Source: Owenia fusiformis (Eukaryota > Annelida > Polychaeta > Sabellida > Oweniidae). From it: a DNA stretch of 64,000 bases. Every line of letters starts with the position of its first letter. Positions within the stretch are counted from its first letter, which is position 1. The position numbers and the translations under genes were made by a program. Below, in pieces: positions 24,436-36,446 of the stretch. The notes beneath the pieces were generated by a model. The model saw only the letters and a program-made list of their open reading frames with translations. It did no database searches and was not told where the DNA came from. Where the stretch lies: NCBI GenBank assembly GCA_903813345.2, contig CAIIXF020000012.1, positions 17,803,520 to 17,867,519 of the forward strand. Direction: 5' to 3'.

Positions 24436-25439
24436 TTGTCTGCAAATAGCATATTGCTAACATTTTGAGTTTCAAGGGATGGAGATTTCCCAATATTATC
24501 AAACTTTTTGTTTGATATAATAGTGCAATTTGTGACTGGCATCAGATTTATGCCAATCAACGTAACTTTTAACAATCTTCCCAATGATACGTGTATATCC
24601 TACTAAATTTTGGTACCATATATCTCGGTTTTGGCAGTAGAGGGGACTTATTGGACATTTTCATTGCATTTAGACACAATTAGAACTCTAATTTGAACAT
24701 GGTCTCAATATTAGCGTCAGAGAACCCATACATATAATTGTCATATCCCGGGTGTCATATAGACCTGATGATTTGTATGGGATTAGCATCTAGCATGAAG
24801 TTCAGGTAATATATTACTTCCTGGTATTTGGCCTTGAGGATACGATTTTACGCCGGCCGAAGACAATGGACCTCATATTGAAATGTAATTGGCATAGAGA
24901 TGGCACAAAACGGTGGTAATAGTATAGTATCTATATAACTGAATAAAGCTTGAATAATAGATGCCACTCTTGTTTGTATTTAATTTGCTTGGACTAAACT
25001 TCTATTGACTTTAATGCTAGAAACCGGAGCTAGAAACTTGCATAGTCACTTGATTTCATGATTTATCAAAGCGCGTTTGTCGAATCTGTCTGAAACTCTA
25101 ATGGCATACTATTGTATAACCCTGTCAATGAACGTATTGTTCATGAAAATGTTTGGCGTCATTCGAAAAAAACATTGTTTTAAAGGATTTTAGCATTACA
25201 TCAATGGAGATTTGTCCCATGTTTTTTTAAATGCCATGAAAAATGATTTAAAAGGTATAACTGTGTAAATCAAAGCTATTCTTTGAGAAAACGTTCCACT
25301 GACATCAAATATGCTATCAAAAATAAAGAAAATTAAATCATTAGAGGTAATAAGTGAAAATCTCTTAAACTCTCATTCCCGGGATCTCATTAAAAACGAG
25401 AATTTGCAAGATTTCAAAGCTATTTTGAAATTCCCCTAT

Positions 25440-25819
25440 TAGTCCATTTGTCACCCCTATACATACTGTAGTGAACCTATGAATTGTTAAAAACACGATG
25501 TTTTATGGTTAATTTATAATAACAAGGGTTTTCTGAAGTGATTTAACTGGGTTGGACAAAAAGTTAGTTTGGGGAAAAAAGTATATCGGCTAATTAGAGA
25601 GGGGTGCATTGGCTTAACATGGCGTTGACTATTGACTTAGCGTCGGGATACCACCACGTACCTGGTATGTTACCATGGTGATAGATACAAAAATTTTCCC
25701 CAACGTTAATTTTTTGGCAACCCAGCTAAATCACTCCAATAAACCCTAATGATGGTATTTGCACAGAAAAACATCATGTTTTTAAATATTCATACGTTAA
25801 GAAAATAACAAATGGACTA
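25440..25819. mobile_element. 380-bp MITE, TIR TAGTCCATTTGT, TSD TAT
   Basis: Copy 1 of the duplication reads CCCCTATTGGATG at 23451-23463; copy 2 reads CCCC-TAT-[element]-TAT-TGGATG, so insertion site and duplication are directly visible. Ends TAGTCCATTTGT and ACAAATGGACTA are perfect 12-bp inverted repeats, and the arms remain alignable for about 130 bp (e.g. AGTGATTTAACTGGGTTG against its inverted partner). No open frame. Insertion happened after the duplication, or was lost precisely from copy 1. Confidence 0.92.
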
Positions 25820-26109
25820 TATTGGATGACATGTAGGCGAATGGCTCACTAGAACCGAATGGCAGTCTGGCCGAAAATTAATATTATTGTTGACATCTAT
25901 TTATTCATATTCATTCATCTATACGGCCCCGGTAGAGGGGGGGGCGAGATTTGTATTGGCACATTCAATTACCAATTTTGGAAACAGGCCTCATTTGCCA
26001 TCGAAATATCTCTGTGATTGTTTGCTGTTTTGTGAATATTCTCTGCAAGTTTGAATCGATTTACTTAAAATTCTTTTTAACTGATGTTAAGATTTCAAAT
26101 TTTACTTTA

Positions 26110-26180
26110 GCAGGCCTGTCAACTTGACAGTGCGTGATGCGTGACAAATACGCAAATTGCGGGACAGTTGACAGGCCTGC
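26110..26180. mobile_element. 71-bp internally deleted copy of the GCAGGCCTG MITE
   Basis: Both TIRs (GCAGGCCTGTCAACTTG at the left, GACAGTTGACAGGCCTGC at the right) and both TTTA flanks (26106-26109, 26181-26184) are retained, but most of the centre is gone relative to 23745-23984. The right-hand word GCGTGACAAATACGCA is kept. A solo right end with this word also lies at about 52060-52104. Confidence 0.85.
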
Positions 26181-26576
26181 TTTAGTATGCACGGCCCTAG
26201 GAGAGATCATGGTCAAGATTGTTTACATCATCATGCATTGCGAATCATGAATTTAAAAAATCATTTCCATAAATACGAAGGAACATGACAGAATTATGGG
26301 AACCACTCATTTCTCCAAGAGCTCCCTTATTGGAAGCTGAATATAACTCTCCTGAAGAAATATACTAATCGGGATTCTCGCAGACATATTCAATAAGCTT
26401 GAAAGTTGATAACTGATCTCTTAGACACGAACAGGGATCATTGGAACCCAACAACTATGGATCCGAGGCATTATATTCAGTGGTAATTGGAAGAGGACAA
26501 CTATGCACCTTGGGCATAGTCAGTGATAATTTGAAGAGGACAACTGGATATCAGGCATATTCAATTGTAATTTGAA

Positions 26577-27539
26577 ACGGACAACTTTGGATCTCAAACA
26601 TATTAAGTGGTCATTGGAAGCTGAAAACTATGGATCGCGTGGAAACATGTAGATCGCGGTAAATCACAATATACATCAAAACTTAATTTATTCTTTAAAA
26701 CATCACAATTTTAATGTGAAAGCACAAGTCCTTCTTGTTACATTCCATTAGATTTCACAAAAATTGAATTGGGAATTTCTGCTGAATCAAGAAATAATAG
26801 GACTTTTGTCAGGTGTCCAAATTATAAATATTCTGAAAAGTAATCTAACCTGACCAAAACCTCTCACGTCTACTACCAACTATTGATTTATCTAGACAGC
26901 AACTCCTCTATTGAAAGTATCACTTAAACAGTATTTAATAGATTAAAAACTCACACTTCATCACATCACTATCATAAATGTTACTTCTGTTCGAAATGGG
27001 TTCAATTTCTGCAATATTTTCTCAAAGAACTGAGAAGTTTACAAGAAACCCATATTTTATGCCATCTTTTGAGACATGAATGCTTTTGGAAAGTGGCTTT
27101 GGTAAGTCATTTGATTATTTCATGAATTTGAATGGACTTACATTAAAGAATAATGACCAGTTTTAACATTAAGAAATATGCATACATTTGTATATCTTTT
27201 GTCATACAGTTCATAGGTTATTCTAGAACATACAGACATGTGTTCATTATTTGAATTAACATTAAGACATTGAGAGGTAAGTGGTGCCACAGAGGATATG
27301 ATAATGATCACTCCAATGTAAGGATTGTACATAATTTGTAATCACAGTTCTTTCAAGAGTTTCTTCACCATTGTCAGTCTAGGTAACAGTCATGAGTGGT
27401 GTCACAAGAGAGTTACATCATCATCGTTGTATATGTAACAGAGCTATTAATAGTGCCAAATACAGAAGACTGCGATAATAATGTTCTTCTCTCAAAGTTG
27501 ATGATTTCACACAATGTGTAATTGCAGTCCATAACTTTG
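26577..27539. other. No gene recognised
   Basis: AT-rich sequence with short frames only. The 64-codon minus frame at 27138-27332 and the 61-codon one at 27421-27606 have no family signature, although the latter continues the exon-like module C. Confidence 0.4.
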
Positions 27540-27684
27540 TTACACAAAATTGTTGCAAACGCCTATCACTAGAATCAGTAACAACATGCTTTGTAGATAC
27601 AAACACTGCAAACAGCTGCAGCAGACTGTGGATCTCTGTCGATCTTCTCTGTCACTTCATTTACAGGATAGACATTGTTACGAC
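27540..27684 (-). other. Exon-like module C (minus strand, diverged)
   Basis: Reading the minus strand, a pyrimidine-rich acceptor (TTTTTTTCAAGTACTTTCAG) ends at 27685 and is followed by sequence similar to modules A (31022-31213) and B (40078-40266). Translated similarity includes FVSTKHVVT here against FVPTYHTVITT in A and IVTTYHIVITT in B. No clear donor was found; the frame stays open to about 27421. The module could be a coding or noncoding exon, or part of a repeat carrying splice-like sites. Similarity between the three is visible; transcription is inference. Confidence 0.4.
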
Positions 27685-27745
27685 CTGAAAGTACTTGAAA
27701 AAAAGAGGAAAAAGTCAGCAAGGAGGATTTGATTTTTTCCTTAAA

Positions 27746-30035
27746 AGGAATAGGTGAATATATCCATATCTCTGGAATGACCATTTTTAGATATGAGTAT
27801 ATTTATATATTGCTTTTAAGACTATGCATTAACATGCAAATGTCATCACCGGCCATTTGTTTAAGAAGCAATTTGTAACAGTAGCTTAACACTAATTGCT
27901 GACTGCCATCAATGAAGTAGTTTTGTCCACTAAATAGAGAATATCACACTATTTCACAACTCCTGGTGGTGACATATAAAATCAAATCATTGCTGAGTAA
28001 GTACAGTTTAATGAAAACTCTGAATAAAAATCGTATGATTGCTGAATTAATTGGCAAATTAGTACTTCTATAGCTCAGATAGCTAGCATTATAGTAATCA
28101 AACAAATGATCAAGACCAAATTGATTGCATTTAAACTATTTTCCCTGTTTAGTTCCCAAAGTCTCAGAATGAAAAATTACCAAACACATGCAAACAGTGT
28201 TCCCTGTGTAGCAACCAAGGCCCGATTTGCTGAAAAAAAGAAAAAATATATGTAATGCATGTTAATCTTATTATTCCAATTCAAATAAATTGCCAAAAAA
28301 AGAATTTTGAGGGATGGAGTAAGGTAGTAATAGATTTTAACTAGTCAATACAATACTGCTTGCAGCACTGTAACCATTGTGTGGCTGCTACCAAGTTCAT
28401 TCTTCTGGCTAAATTGTGATTTTGTGCAAGGAGAAAATTGATTTATTAGTATCAGTATCTTCTTTGCAACAGTAGTAGTTGTAGTCCAGAGCAGTAGTAG
28501 TCATTGTCCTTTTTCACCTTCTTCAAAACACCTACATTGAGAAAAATGGTTTTAATGACTACCCTAACTCCGAAGCATGCAAGGGATTATCATTTGACAA
28601 AATAACATTTAAACCTTAACAATCAGTGTCTAGGTCATAGATACCTAGACAGTTGATTGCTTTTTGGACCAAATAATGGTCGCATTTGCACTGACCTCAA
28701 CACAAGAAAAAAATAGTTAAAAAACTAAAAATTGGCTACAAATAGGCTACAACACAGAGAATCATCTTCCAGCTCGCACCAAAAAAAAGAATTGAAAATT
28801 GAAACCTAAAAACTGAGACTAACATACTTAGTATGTTAACTCTCAGGTGAAAGTGAATGTAAAAAACAACAATATGAAGACAACATTTCCAAATATGGCG
28901 CACATCTCTTCCATTTTGAAATGAACCATTGGTGGATTCCACTATTCTTTTATTTCAGAACATAGAACCTGTTACGAAGCTTTCAAGCCAACCACACCTT
29001 AACAAAAGATCAAACATTGGGTGACCGTCCCCTCGCTCATGCTGTATGCTGTCCAGAGAGATTAAGAAGAATAACAAGAATGCCATCCTTGGCCATGCGT
29101 CATTAGGATACATCACATTAAAAAGATGAGATACAAGACCAGACCACTATCAATTCCCGATAGTATCTTTACTGTAACACTGATAAGCAATGTCTACCTA
29201 CCTAAAGAGTACAAGGTAACATGTATCAACTCCAATGCCGTTCCTGTACAGTAACCATGTGAATCCTTGCTGCGTCCTCACAAGATCTTAAGAATCACAC
29301 TATATCCATCATAGCCAACTAATCGTCACTGATGCTTGAAAGCAAAAATGAGTGGACCATCACCAGAATTCACCGAGACCCCTCGGGAACTATCAAATGC
29401 ACACCGGCACCACAGCAATACATTGACCTGCATCCTGGTGGGTGCAGGTCGACCACGTTTACTGACGAGTAACTGTGGCTTTCATCAGCCATCAGAATAT
29501 AGGCGAAACAAGAACCAAGTTCAACAATAAGAATCCAACAAGGAAACTGTTGGGTTGGGACTTAGAAGGAATTGATACCTGAAACCCATGCATCTAGAGA
29601 TTGATAGACACTGATCATCAGAATCACAGTGGAGATACCACAAGGAACATCAAATGGTATGATCAAGTAAGCCAGAGCTCTCAATGCAATGGATCAGAAT
29701 GACCCATGCTCAACGATGCCATCCTTAGTTATTCCTCGAAATCAATCGGGACAACATAAAACATGAACAAAGGAAGGCCTCCCAACAATTGATCTCGTGT
29801 TAAGACATGCTCAGCCATCCAGCTTCATAGCAGACTCCACGTTCCTCCACTCCAGAATAATGGGCTGGCCAACAAAATCCACCGGTTCATTCAAAATGGA
29901 AGGTGCCCCACTAAACGAGAAGAACCTGCCTCCCAACCCATAGATGGAAATTATTGTCTAGCTGGAGATGACCCTTTAAATGACTATCATAACATAAAAA
30001 TTACTAACATAGAAAATCAAGATTACTTAACTTAG
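27746..30035. other. No gene recognised; dispersed, moderately complex sequence
   Basis: No convincing frame, RNA gene or mobile element. Composition becomes less AT-rich from about 29000 to 29950 (e.g. CACCGAGACCCCTCGGGAAC near 29369), which might mark transcribed noncoding sequence, but no splice pair could be argued. Confidence 0.4.
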
Positions 30036-30976
30036 GTGACAGGAACATTGCAACTCTATTCCATCAAGAGTCGTGTTGAAGTAGCTTCCAGTGTATCCAG
30101 TGATCTTGGCTTGGCTTCCTTCCCATGTGTGGGTCATCTTCACTTGGATTCCTGTGGGTGGCTAGGTTTCCATTTGTGGCTCGATGCTTATCTTCCAGCA
30201 GTTGACTCATCTTCCAGAGGGCAGCCTGACTTCCTGTAGGATGACCATCTTGGCATGACTTCCAATTGATGGCTAGGTTTCCATTTGTTGGTCATCTTCA
30301 CTTGGATTCCTATGGTGGCTAGGTTTCCATTTGTGGCTAGATGCTTATCTTCCAGCAGTTGACTCATCTTCCAGCAGTTGACTCATCTTCCAGAGGGCAG
30401 CCTGACTTCCTGTAGGATGACCATCTTGGCTTGACTTCCAATTGATGGCTAGGTTTCCATTTGTGGGTCATCTTCACTTGGATTCCTATGGTGGCTAGGT
30501 TTCCATTTGTGGCTAGATGCTTATCTTCCTGCAGTTGACTCATCTTCCAGAGGGCAGCCTGACTTCCTGTAGGATGACCATCTTAGCTTGACTTCCAATT
30601 GATGGCTAGGTTTCCATTTGTGGCTTGATGCTTATTTGTGGCTCATCTTCCTGCAGGTGGCTATCTTCTAGCAGGCAGCTATCTTCCAACAGGTGACTCA
30701 TCTTCCAGCAGGTGACTTATATTCCAGCAGGTGACTCATCTTCCAGCAGGTGACTTATCTTCCAGCAGGTGACTCATCTTCCAGCAGGTGACTCATCTTC
30801 CAGAGGGCAGCTTGACTTCCTGTAGCATGACCATCTTGGCTTGACGTCCAATTGATGGCATGGCTTCCATTTGTTGCTCATCTCCCAGCAGGTGCCTCGG
30901 TCTTCCAGAGGCCAGTTTGGATTCCTGTTTGTGGTTCAGATTCTAGTGGGCTTCTAATCTCCAGGCTAAAGGTAAA
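30036..30976 (-). repeat. Minisatellite A (19-bp units and longer composite units)
   Basis: The stretch is made of recurring blocks: a 19-bp unit CATCTTCCAGCAGGTGACT repeated about seven times at 30680-30800, and a composite of roughly 170-200 bp containing GACTTCCTGTAGGATGACCA and GGCTAGGTTTCCATTTGTGG repeated at 30100-30640. It starts with GCAACTCTATTCCATCAAGA, alignable with the start of minisatellite B at 39450. On the minus strand it would follow a splice acceptor at 30978 (GCTTTCAG then ATTTACCTTTAGCCTGGAG), conserved in B. Confidence 0.8.
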
Positions 30977-31021
30977 TCTGAAAGCAATACTGTATATTAG
31001 GAAATGAAATATTGTACTTAC

Positions 31022-31213
31022 TTGAATATGATCCTAGAGACCTCTCCTGTCTTGGACAATGCTACTTTAGGCGTATAAGACATCACCAATGGTAGTTATA
31101 ACAGTATGATATGTGGGTACAAATGCTGTAGACGGATGGTGTAGACTTTGGTCCCTCTCTGACACTTCTCGGACAACACAGAATTGTTCATGGCCAGGGT
31201 AAGAGGAGGGTAC
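31022..31213 (-). other. Exon-like module A (minus strand), 192 bp
   Basis: On the minus strand an acceptor (TATTTTGTATGTACTTCCAG) ends at 31214 and a strong donor (CAA then GTAAGTAC) begins at 31021. One frame starting at the acceptor is open for 48 codons (VPSSYPGHEQFCVVREVSER..., ending GDVLYA) and then stops. The donor is followed after only 44 nt by another acceptor-like CTTTCAG. The same arrangement, including the 44-nt spacing, is present in module B. Related to module C. No known protein family. Could be a duplicated noncoding exon. Confidence 0.45.
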
Positions 31214-32930
31214 CTGGAAGTACATACAAAATAGGAAAAAGTCAGTAATGAGATAATGACTTCTTTTGGGTTCAACTGATTGCTTGGAAGCAGTTAAACT
31301 CAAACCAAAGTTGACTTGGGGTTGAGTTTGACTGAGTTGGAGTTGATTTTGGGTTGAGATGACCTGTCACCTGTATGTAAATATGACGTGCAAGAACCAG
31401 AGATGATTTCACACTACCCTACCACGTGACCACGTTTAAAAGGGAAACCGGGTACAATTAAGTTGCAAATGAGGGACGTGGGTTTAATTCCATATTTCTG
31501 AACGTAAAATACATTTTACATTCATTTCTTGTGATCTACCAGACATAAAATAGATTCATCAAGCAGTTTGTAGAATATTGTTGGCAAAAAACAAAGGCAA
31601 AGATAGATAATAGTGGGCGCAGTGAAGCATAACTCTACAGCAATACAAGAGACATTTCAGTAAGTCTGTTATCTATCTATTAAAGTACAGGGAGCGTGTA
31701 AGTTTCACTTCGAAAATGTTACTTATTTTGACATTGGTATGTAACAAAAAAAACAGTTAACTGTTATTTAAACTGCGTGTCCTTGTGTTATATGTAGATA
31801 TGTTTTCTAGTTTGTTATTCAACTGTATTTTTGTGAATCGATTGTTTTTCTTAAATCTTAAGATGAATAAAAAGTCGTCCAAGAAATGTATCTTTACTTT
31901 GATTTAAGGCACAACATATTGTGAAACATTTTTCCTCTTGTCACAAAGAGGAAAATGTTTGTTTTAGGGTGTCTGGCGATAAGCGTTTCATGATTGAATG
32001 CAAAATCATTGGAGCAGATACCATCCAAAAACATCTGACATCCAACATGTCATATAAGACTACATCACTTGGGTAAGCATAGTAATTAATTGTACAGCAC
32101 TATGTCTAGTCAACATTCGAAATGGCAGCGCTAATGGTTACGCGATAACACGATACAAACATATGTAATATTCCGCACATATAGTCATTTTGCAGTTTTA
32201 GGCAAGCATTTCCATATATACAGACACGTCGAAAATAGTTTGCGCACATATTGTAACACATTTTCCCTTTTTAACACAACAGAATGTGACGTTTTTGAGA
32301 AAAATGTACACATTTGGAAATCCTTTCGTCCTCCACATTTGCCTCTTTATCTCAAAATATTTAAGACGAATAACTCTGATATCGTATACATATTACAATG
32401 GGTAAGGAGCATCATAAAACACGAATCAAATGATGTTTTAGGTGAAATAAATATATGTGTTGCTATATTTGAAAATAGGTGAATGGCCTAAATTCGTCCT
32501 ATTTTAATGAATTTTGAAAACCTTTCGTCCTCTACGTTTCCACATACAGCAGAACACACATACATTTGCGAACCAAATCAACTACTTATTAGTAAACTAG
32601 AGTTTATAAGCAAAATAAGCATGCATGCTTTATTTAAAATTGGCCTCTTATATTTTGTTTAATGAACACCCGAAAAGTTGAAGGTAACAAAAAATGAGCA
32701 AAAAAGGTGGCTGTTGACAAAATCTATGTTTCAAACTTTATGATGTCACAATGTGGGACGCTTACTAGAATTCACTCAATGAAGTTAAACCTGCACATCG
32801 CTCCAAAATGCAATATGTTAACATATATTGTTTTTACATTTTGAAGCTCTAATATAAAGTTCATGTAAATAAAAAAATAAAAAATTCTGCGTAATATCAA
32901 AGAACAATCATTTAGTTAAAAAAATAAAAA
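31214..32930. other. No gene recognised
   Basis: Contains GTTGAGTTTGACTGAGTTGG-type short repeats near 31300-31370 and an E-box rich word ACCACGTGACCACG at about 31420. The 80-codon plus frame at 32240-32482 has no family signature. Confidence 0.4.
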
Positions 32931-32995
32931 AGTGATTGCAGGACTCCTGCATGCTGAGTGAGCATTCTACCACAAGGCTACTGAGATATTATGAT
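32931..32995 (-). ncRNA. tRNA-like fragment, probably a SINE head remnant
   Basis: The minus strand reads CAGTAGCCTTGTGGTAGAATGC followed by TCACTCAGCATGCAGGAGTCCTGC. The first part fits a Pol III box A with D-loop (TAGCCTTGTGGTAGAAT) and the second an anticodon-arm-like stretch, but the T-arm box B (GGTTCGANNCC) is absent: the sequence passes into A/T-rich text. Best read as a truncated tRNA-derived SINE or a tRNA relic. Not a functional tRNA. Confidence 0.4.
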
Positions 32996-34470
32996 TGACG
33001 GGAGTAATTAAACACTACTTAAGTTGAATGCTATAATTCGGAAGTGATGTCACGTTCTTAATTTAGAAATCTTCCCAAAATCATATTGTCGTCAAAAATC
33101 GAATCAATTTAACGAACAATCTTTGAAATGACACATTTATCGTAAGTATTTATACACAAAATTTGCCCCATTTGTTCATCATTCTATAATCTTTCATTAA
33201 GCTCAAAATGATAAAGTTCATCCCCGAAACAACCCAAGATTGCGTTTTGGAGCAAACAGCAGCTTTAAACTTCGATCTACCTTTATCAAGACTATCAAGA
33301 GTATAATAGTCAAATATTGTTTGAGCTTTTAAAGACGAAAAATTATTCAAAATGTAACGTGTCAACAGCCGATATTTGCCAGTTATTGGAAAAAGAACTG
33401 TTTTTAAAAAAGAATGCGCGAGAATTGTGAAAGGAGTGTCTTTGCTTTGAAACTTCATTAAAGCAGCTTTCAAATGATATATAACTTTAATCAGAATATC
33501 TTCCTATATTCCAAAGCATTAAAGTTACATCCATGCGATACCCTAAAAACACAAGTGCACCATCTTTTTGCGACGTGTCACATGTGTTGATTCTAATGAC
33601 GCCCCTTGTATGCATTCCTTCATCAATGAACTCCAATGAAACATATCATTCCTTCTATTATTCATTATATTCTGGCTTTGAATGTCAAATACAGCTCCAT
33701 GTACCACTGGATTAAGATATCAAGCACATTAGAAATAATGATTGGCACATGTATGTCATTATTGTACTCGTCTGAAAATTAAGATTAGATCAATTACATT
33801 GAGTGGTTCAAAATATACTATCACACTATTGTACAAAACATGAGTCTAGTATATTATTGACTATCTCAGAATTGTTTTTTGTGTATAACCAGTGAATTGT
33901 TTCTGTATATTCATCTTACTCATCAACTTTTGCAACTGTGTACTATGACATATCAAATATTTTAAAATTTAAAACGATATTATTTACATTCTTTCTTCAA
34001 CCATCATATAACTTGGAACATGGACTTCACTACTGCACCACTGAAGTTCAACATGTACAACATATCCCCAACAAGAAGATTTTAGGATGGAAAATCCAAA
34101 ATGGCAACCTCAGAATTTACCCAGAATGCAAAAAACTTAACCTTGGTTCAAGATGTTCATACTAAGATTGGTTTAAATTGATTGGATATTTAAATAAATG
34201 CACTGTAACTATATAATAGGCAAACTTTCTGAAACATTCAGTTAATGCAAGGTCCATAATCTTTTGTTTATTATTGTGTTAGGAAAGTTGACTAAATAGA
34301 ACGTCATATTCACATGGGCGTGCAAACGTATAGCGTCATGAAAATAGCAGCTACCAGCTAACAGATGGCAAAATCATTTAAATATGAATATAACCTGCTG
34401 TGCGTCCCATTGATTGCCAAACCCAGTAGCTGAGCTAAAATATCGTTTTAATCTGGTATTAAAGCAGAAA
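32996..34470. other. No gene recognised
   Basis: The longest frame (107 codons, minus, 33150-33473) shows no domain, no splice context and low-complexity-free but unfamiliar sequence; treated as chance. Confidence 0.4.
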
Positions 34471-34650
34471 CTTACACGGACTATAGAGGTGTTCGGAAAT
34501 TGTAAATAGCGGAAGTACACCTCGCGCATGCGCTTAGACTCAAAACACATCATCATGTGTTTGATCGGGGATTAACCCCAGAGTTCAAAGATGACATACG
34601 CTTATAATGTAAACCTGTATCCAGATGACCCACATCTCTGAATGGTCAAA
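34471..34650. promoter_or_regulatory. Motif cluster: ETS-like plus perfect NRF1-like palindrome, shared repeat edge
   Basis: Within 30 bases lie GCGGAAGTA (ETS core) and GCGCATGCGC (NRF1 consensus, 34524-34533), a pairing typical of metazoan TATA-less promoters. The adjacent text AAAGATGACATACGCTTATAATGTAAA (34581-) is shared with 53723-, where ACTTCCGGG and GGTGCGCG also occur. So the motifs may belong to a dispersed repeat instead of a host promoter. Confidence 0.3.
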
Positions 34651-35090
34651 ATCAACCAACAAAAATGGCAGATTCAAAATTTTCTAATAACGCTTCAAGT
34701 CATTTATGGAGTGTTAACCAATATCATAGCTTGTTTTTTCACATCAAGATAAAGAAAGATGTAAGGAATATGCTTAAATCAATTAAAACATCACAACGAC
34801 GCCTTATATTCGAAAACTAACTGGTGAGAATTTGCGCAAACAAAGGTGGTACGCAAGAGACGTAATGTGTCAGTCAACGCTAAAGCTCTTGGCCTTTCCG
34901 TCCTCTTATAACACATTTTAATTTTGTTTGATCATGTGAAAAAGTCATGTGATCACTGTAAGTCGACAAACGGGTTGTTCGATATTGCAACTTCAAACTG
35001 ACGGATTAATTTATGCAAAACAATAGGTAAATCTGGAAGCTGGTAGTCGCTATTTGCATTCGCAAATATAAGCTTTAATGATTGAATGTT
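34651..35090. other. No feature recognised
   Basis: AT-rich spacer before the tandem duplication; nothing supportable. Confidence 0.45.
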
Positions 35091-36446
35091 GATTTTTGTG
35101 TGTCTTTTATAGGGTATATTTTTGAATTGCCCGCGGGTGAGTTCATTGTATAATATTTAATAAGTAATCCCCGAGGTATCTATATGTTTTCATAATTCAC
35201 TAAAAGCAGTTCATTCAGGCGCACTTAAAGGGGCAAAAAGGCCTGTTGAGAGAAAATGGGATTATTTTATTTTTTCTGAGCTATCAAGGATTTATGTCTA
35301 AAAGAATGTATTTATTAATTATAATATATTAATCAGTGTTAACTACAGTCGCATTAATGAATGTTGTTCTAATAAATGGCTATCCTTTATGACACCAGCT
35401 AATAAAGAAATACCTAATATATGTGTCAAGTATCGTCAATAATAATCATATCAAACAAGTGTAAAATACAATATATGAATCAGTCATCCTTTATGGATTG
35501 GCTCATAGGAATGATAATCATACGTATTTGAAGCTAAAGTCAATTGACATCCTAAGTTGGAGTATGTTACCTGACGAAGTAATTATAATTATTAATATAA
35601 GCATGTAAATAAACTAGGTAATTGTCACCCTTTATGGATGAGCATACATGAACAAAGTATTTGTCATCCTTTATGGATGAACATTAATGGACTAAGTATT
35701 TGTCATCCTTAATGGATGAACATAAATGGACTAAGTATTTGTCATCATTTATGGATGAGCATAAATGGAGTAAGTATTTGTCATCCTTTGTGGATGAACA
35801 TAAATGGACTAAGTATTTATCATCCTTTATGGATGAGCATACATGAACAGAGTATTTGTCATCCTTTGAACATAAATGGACTAAGTATTTGTCATCCTTT
35901 ATGGATGAACATAAATGGACTAAGTATTTGTCATCCTTTATGGATGAGCATACACGAACAAAGAATTGTCATATTTTATGAATGTGCATAAATCGACTAA
36001 GTATTTGTCATCCTTTATAGATGAGCATTAATGGACTAAGTATTTGTCATCCTTTATGGATGAACATAAATGGACTAAGTATTTGCCATCCTTTATGGAT
36101 GAGCATAAATGGACTAAGTATTTATCATCCACGATGGATGAGCATAAATGATCTAAGTATTTGTCATCCCTAATGGATGAGCATACATGAACTAAGTATT
36201 TGTTATTCCTTAATGGACTAAGTAAAATAAGCAGTTACATCAGAGTTTTTCTAAAAAGTATGAAGTTTTCTCAATAGGTGGCCAACAAAAATGGTGTAGT
36301 AATTTACCCAATAGATGGCTAATAAAAATGGCGGAAATAAAAATTTTACCAAATTTACTTTGCAAACGGACTACTAATAAAAATGGCGGGAACTTGAAAT
36401 GATTCCATATTTCACCCAATAGATGGCTAATAAAAATGGCGGGAAT
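35091..36446 (+). repeat. 1.36-kb tandem duplication, copy 1
   Basis: From GATTTTTGTGTGTCTTTTAT (35091) to AAAAATGGCGGGAAT (36446) the text repeats immediately at 36447-37876 with only a handful of substitutions. It holds a 39-bp minisatellite at about 35620-36215 with unit AAATGGACTAAGTATTTGTC followed by ATCCTTTATGGATGAGCAT, about 15 units with variants. Because 39 is a multiple of three, one frame stays open for 91 codons (35716-35991) as a 13-residue repeat NINGLSICHPLWM. The right end has TAATAAAAATGGCGGGAA words, which combine YY1-like and E2F-like cores. No evidence that it is translated. Confidence 0.92.

Larger units (their letters stand above)
24431..26576 (+). repeat. Tandem segmental duplication, copy 2
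   Basis: Direct copy of 22447-24383. Differences are scattered substitutions, a 380-bp insertion at 25440-25819, and loss of about 170 bp from the centre of the GCAGGCCTG MITE (71 bp remain at 26110-26180). It carries the N-terminal side of the reverse transcriptase relic on the minus strand (24390-24600) but not the downstream part. Confidence 0.92.

Noticed and set aside
28070-28120. tRNA-like text TATAGCTCAGATAGCTAGCATT
   Set aside because: Only a D-arm-like stretch; no anticodon arm, no box B, no cloverleaf.
33150-33473. 107-codon minus frame as a gene
   Set aside because: No family signature, no splice or promoter context, length within chance for this amount of sequence.
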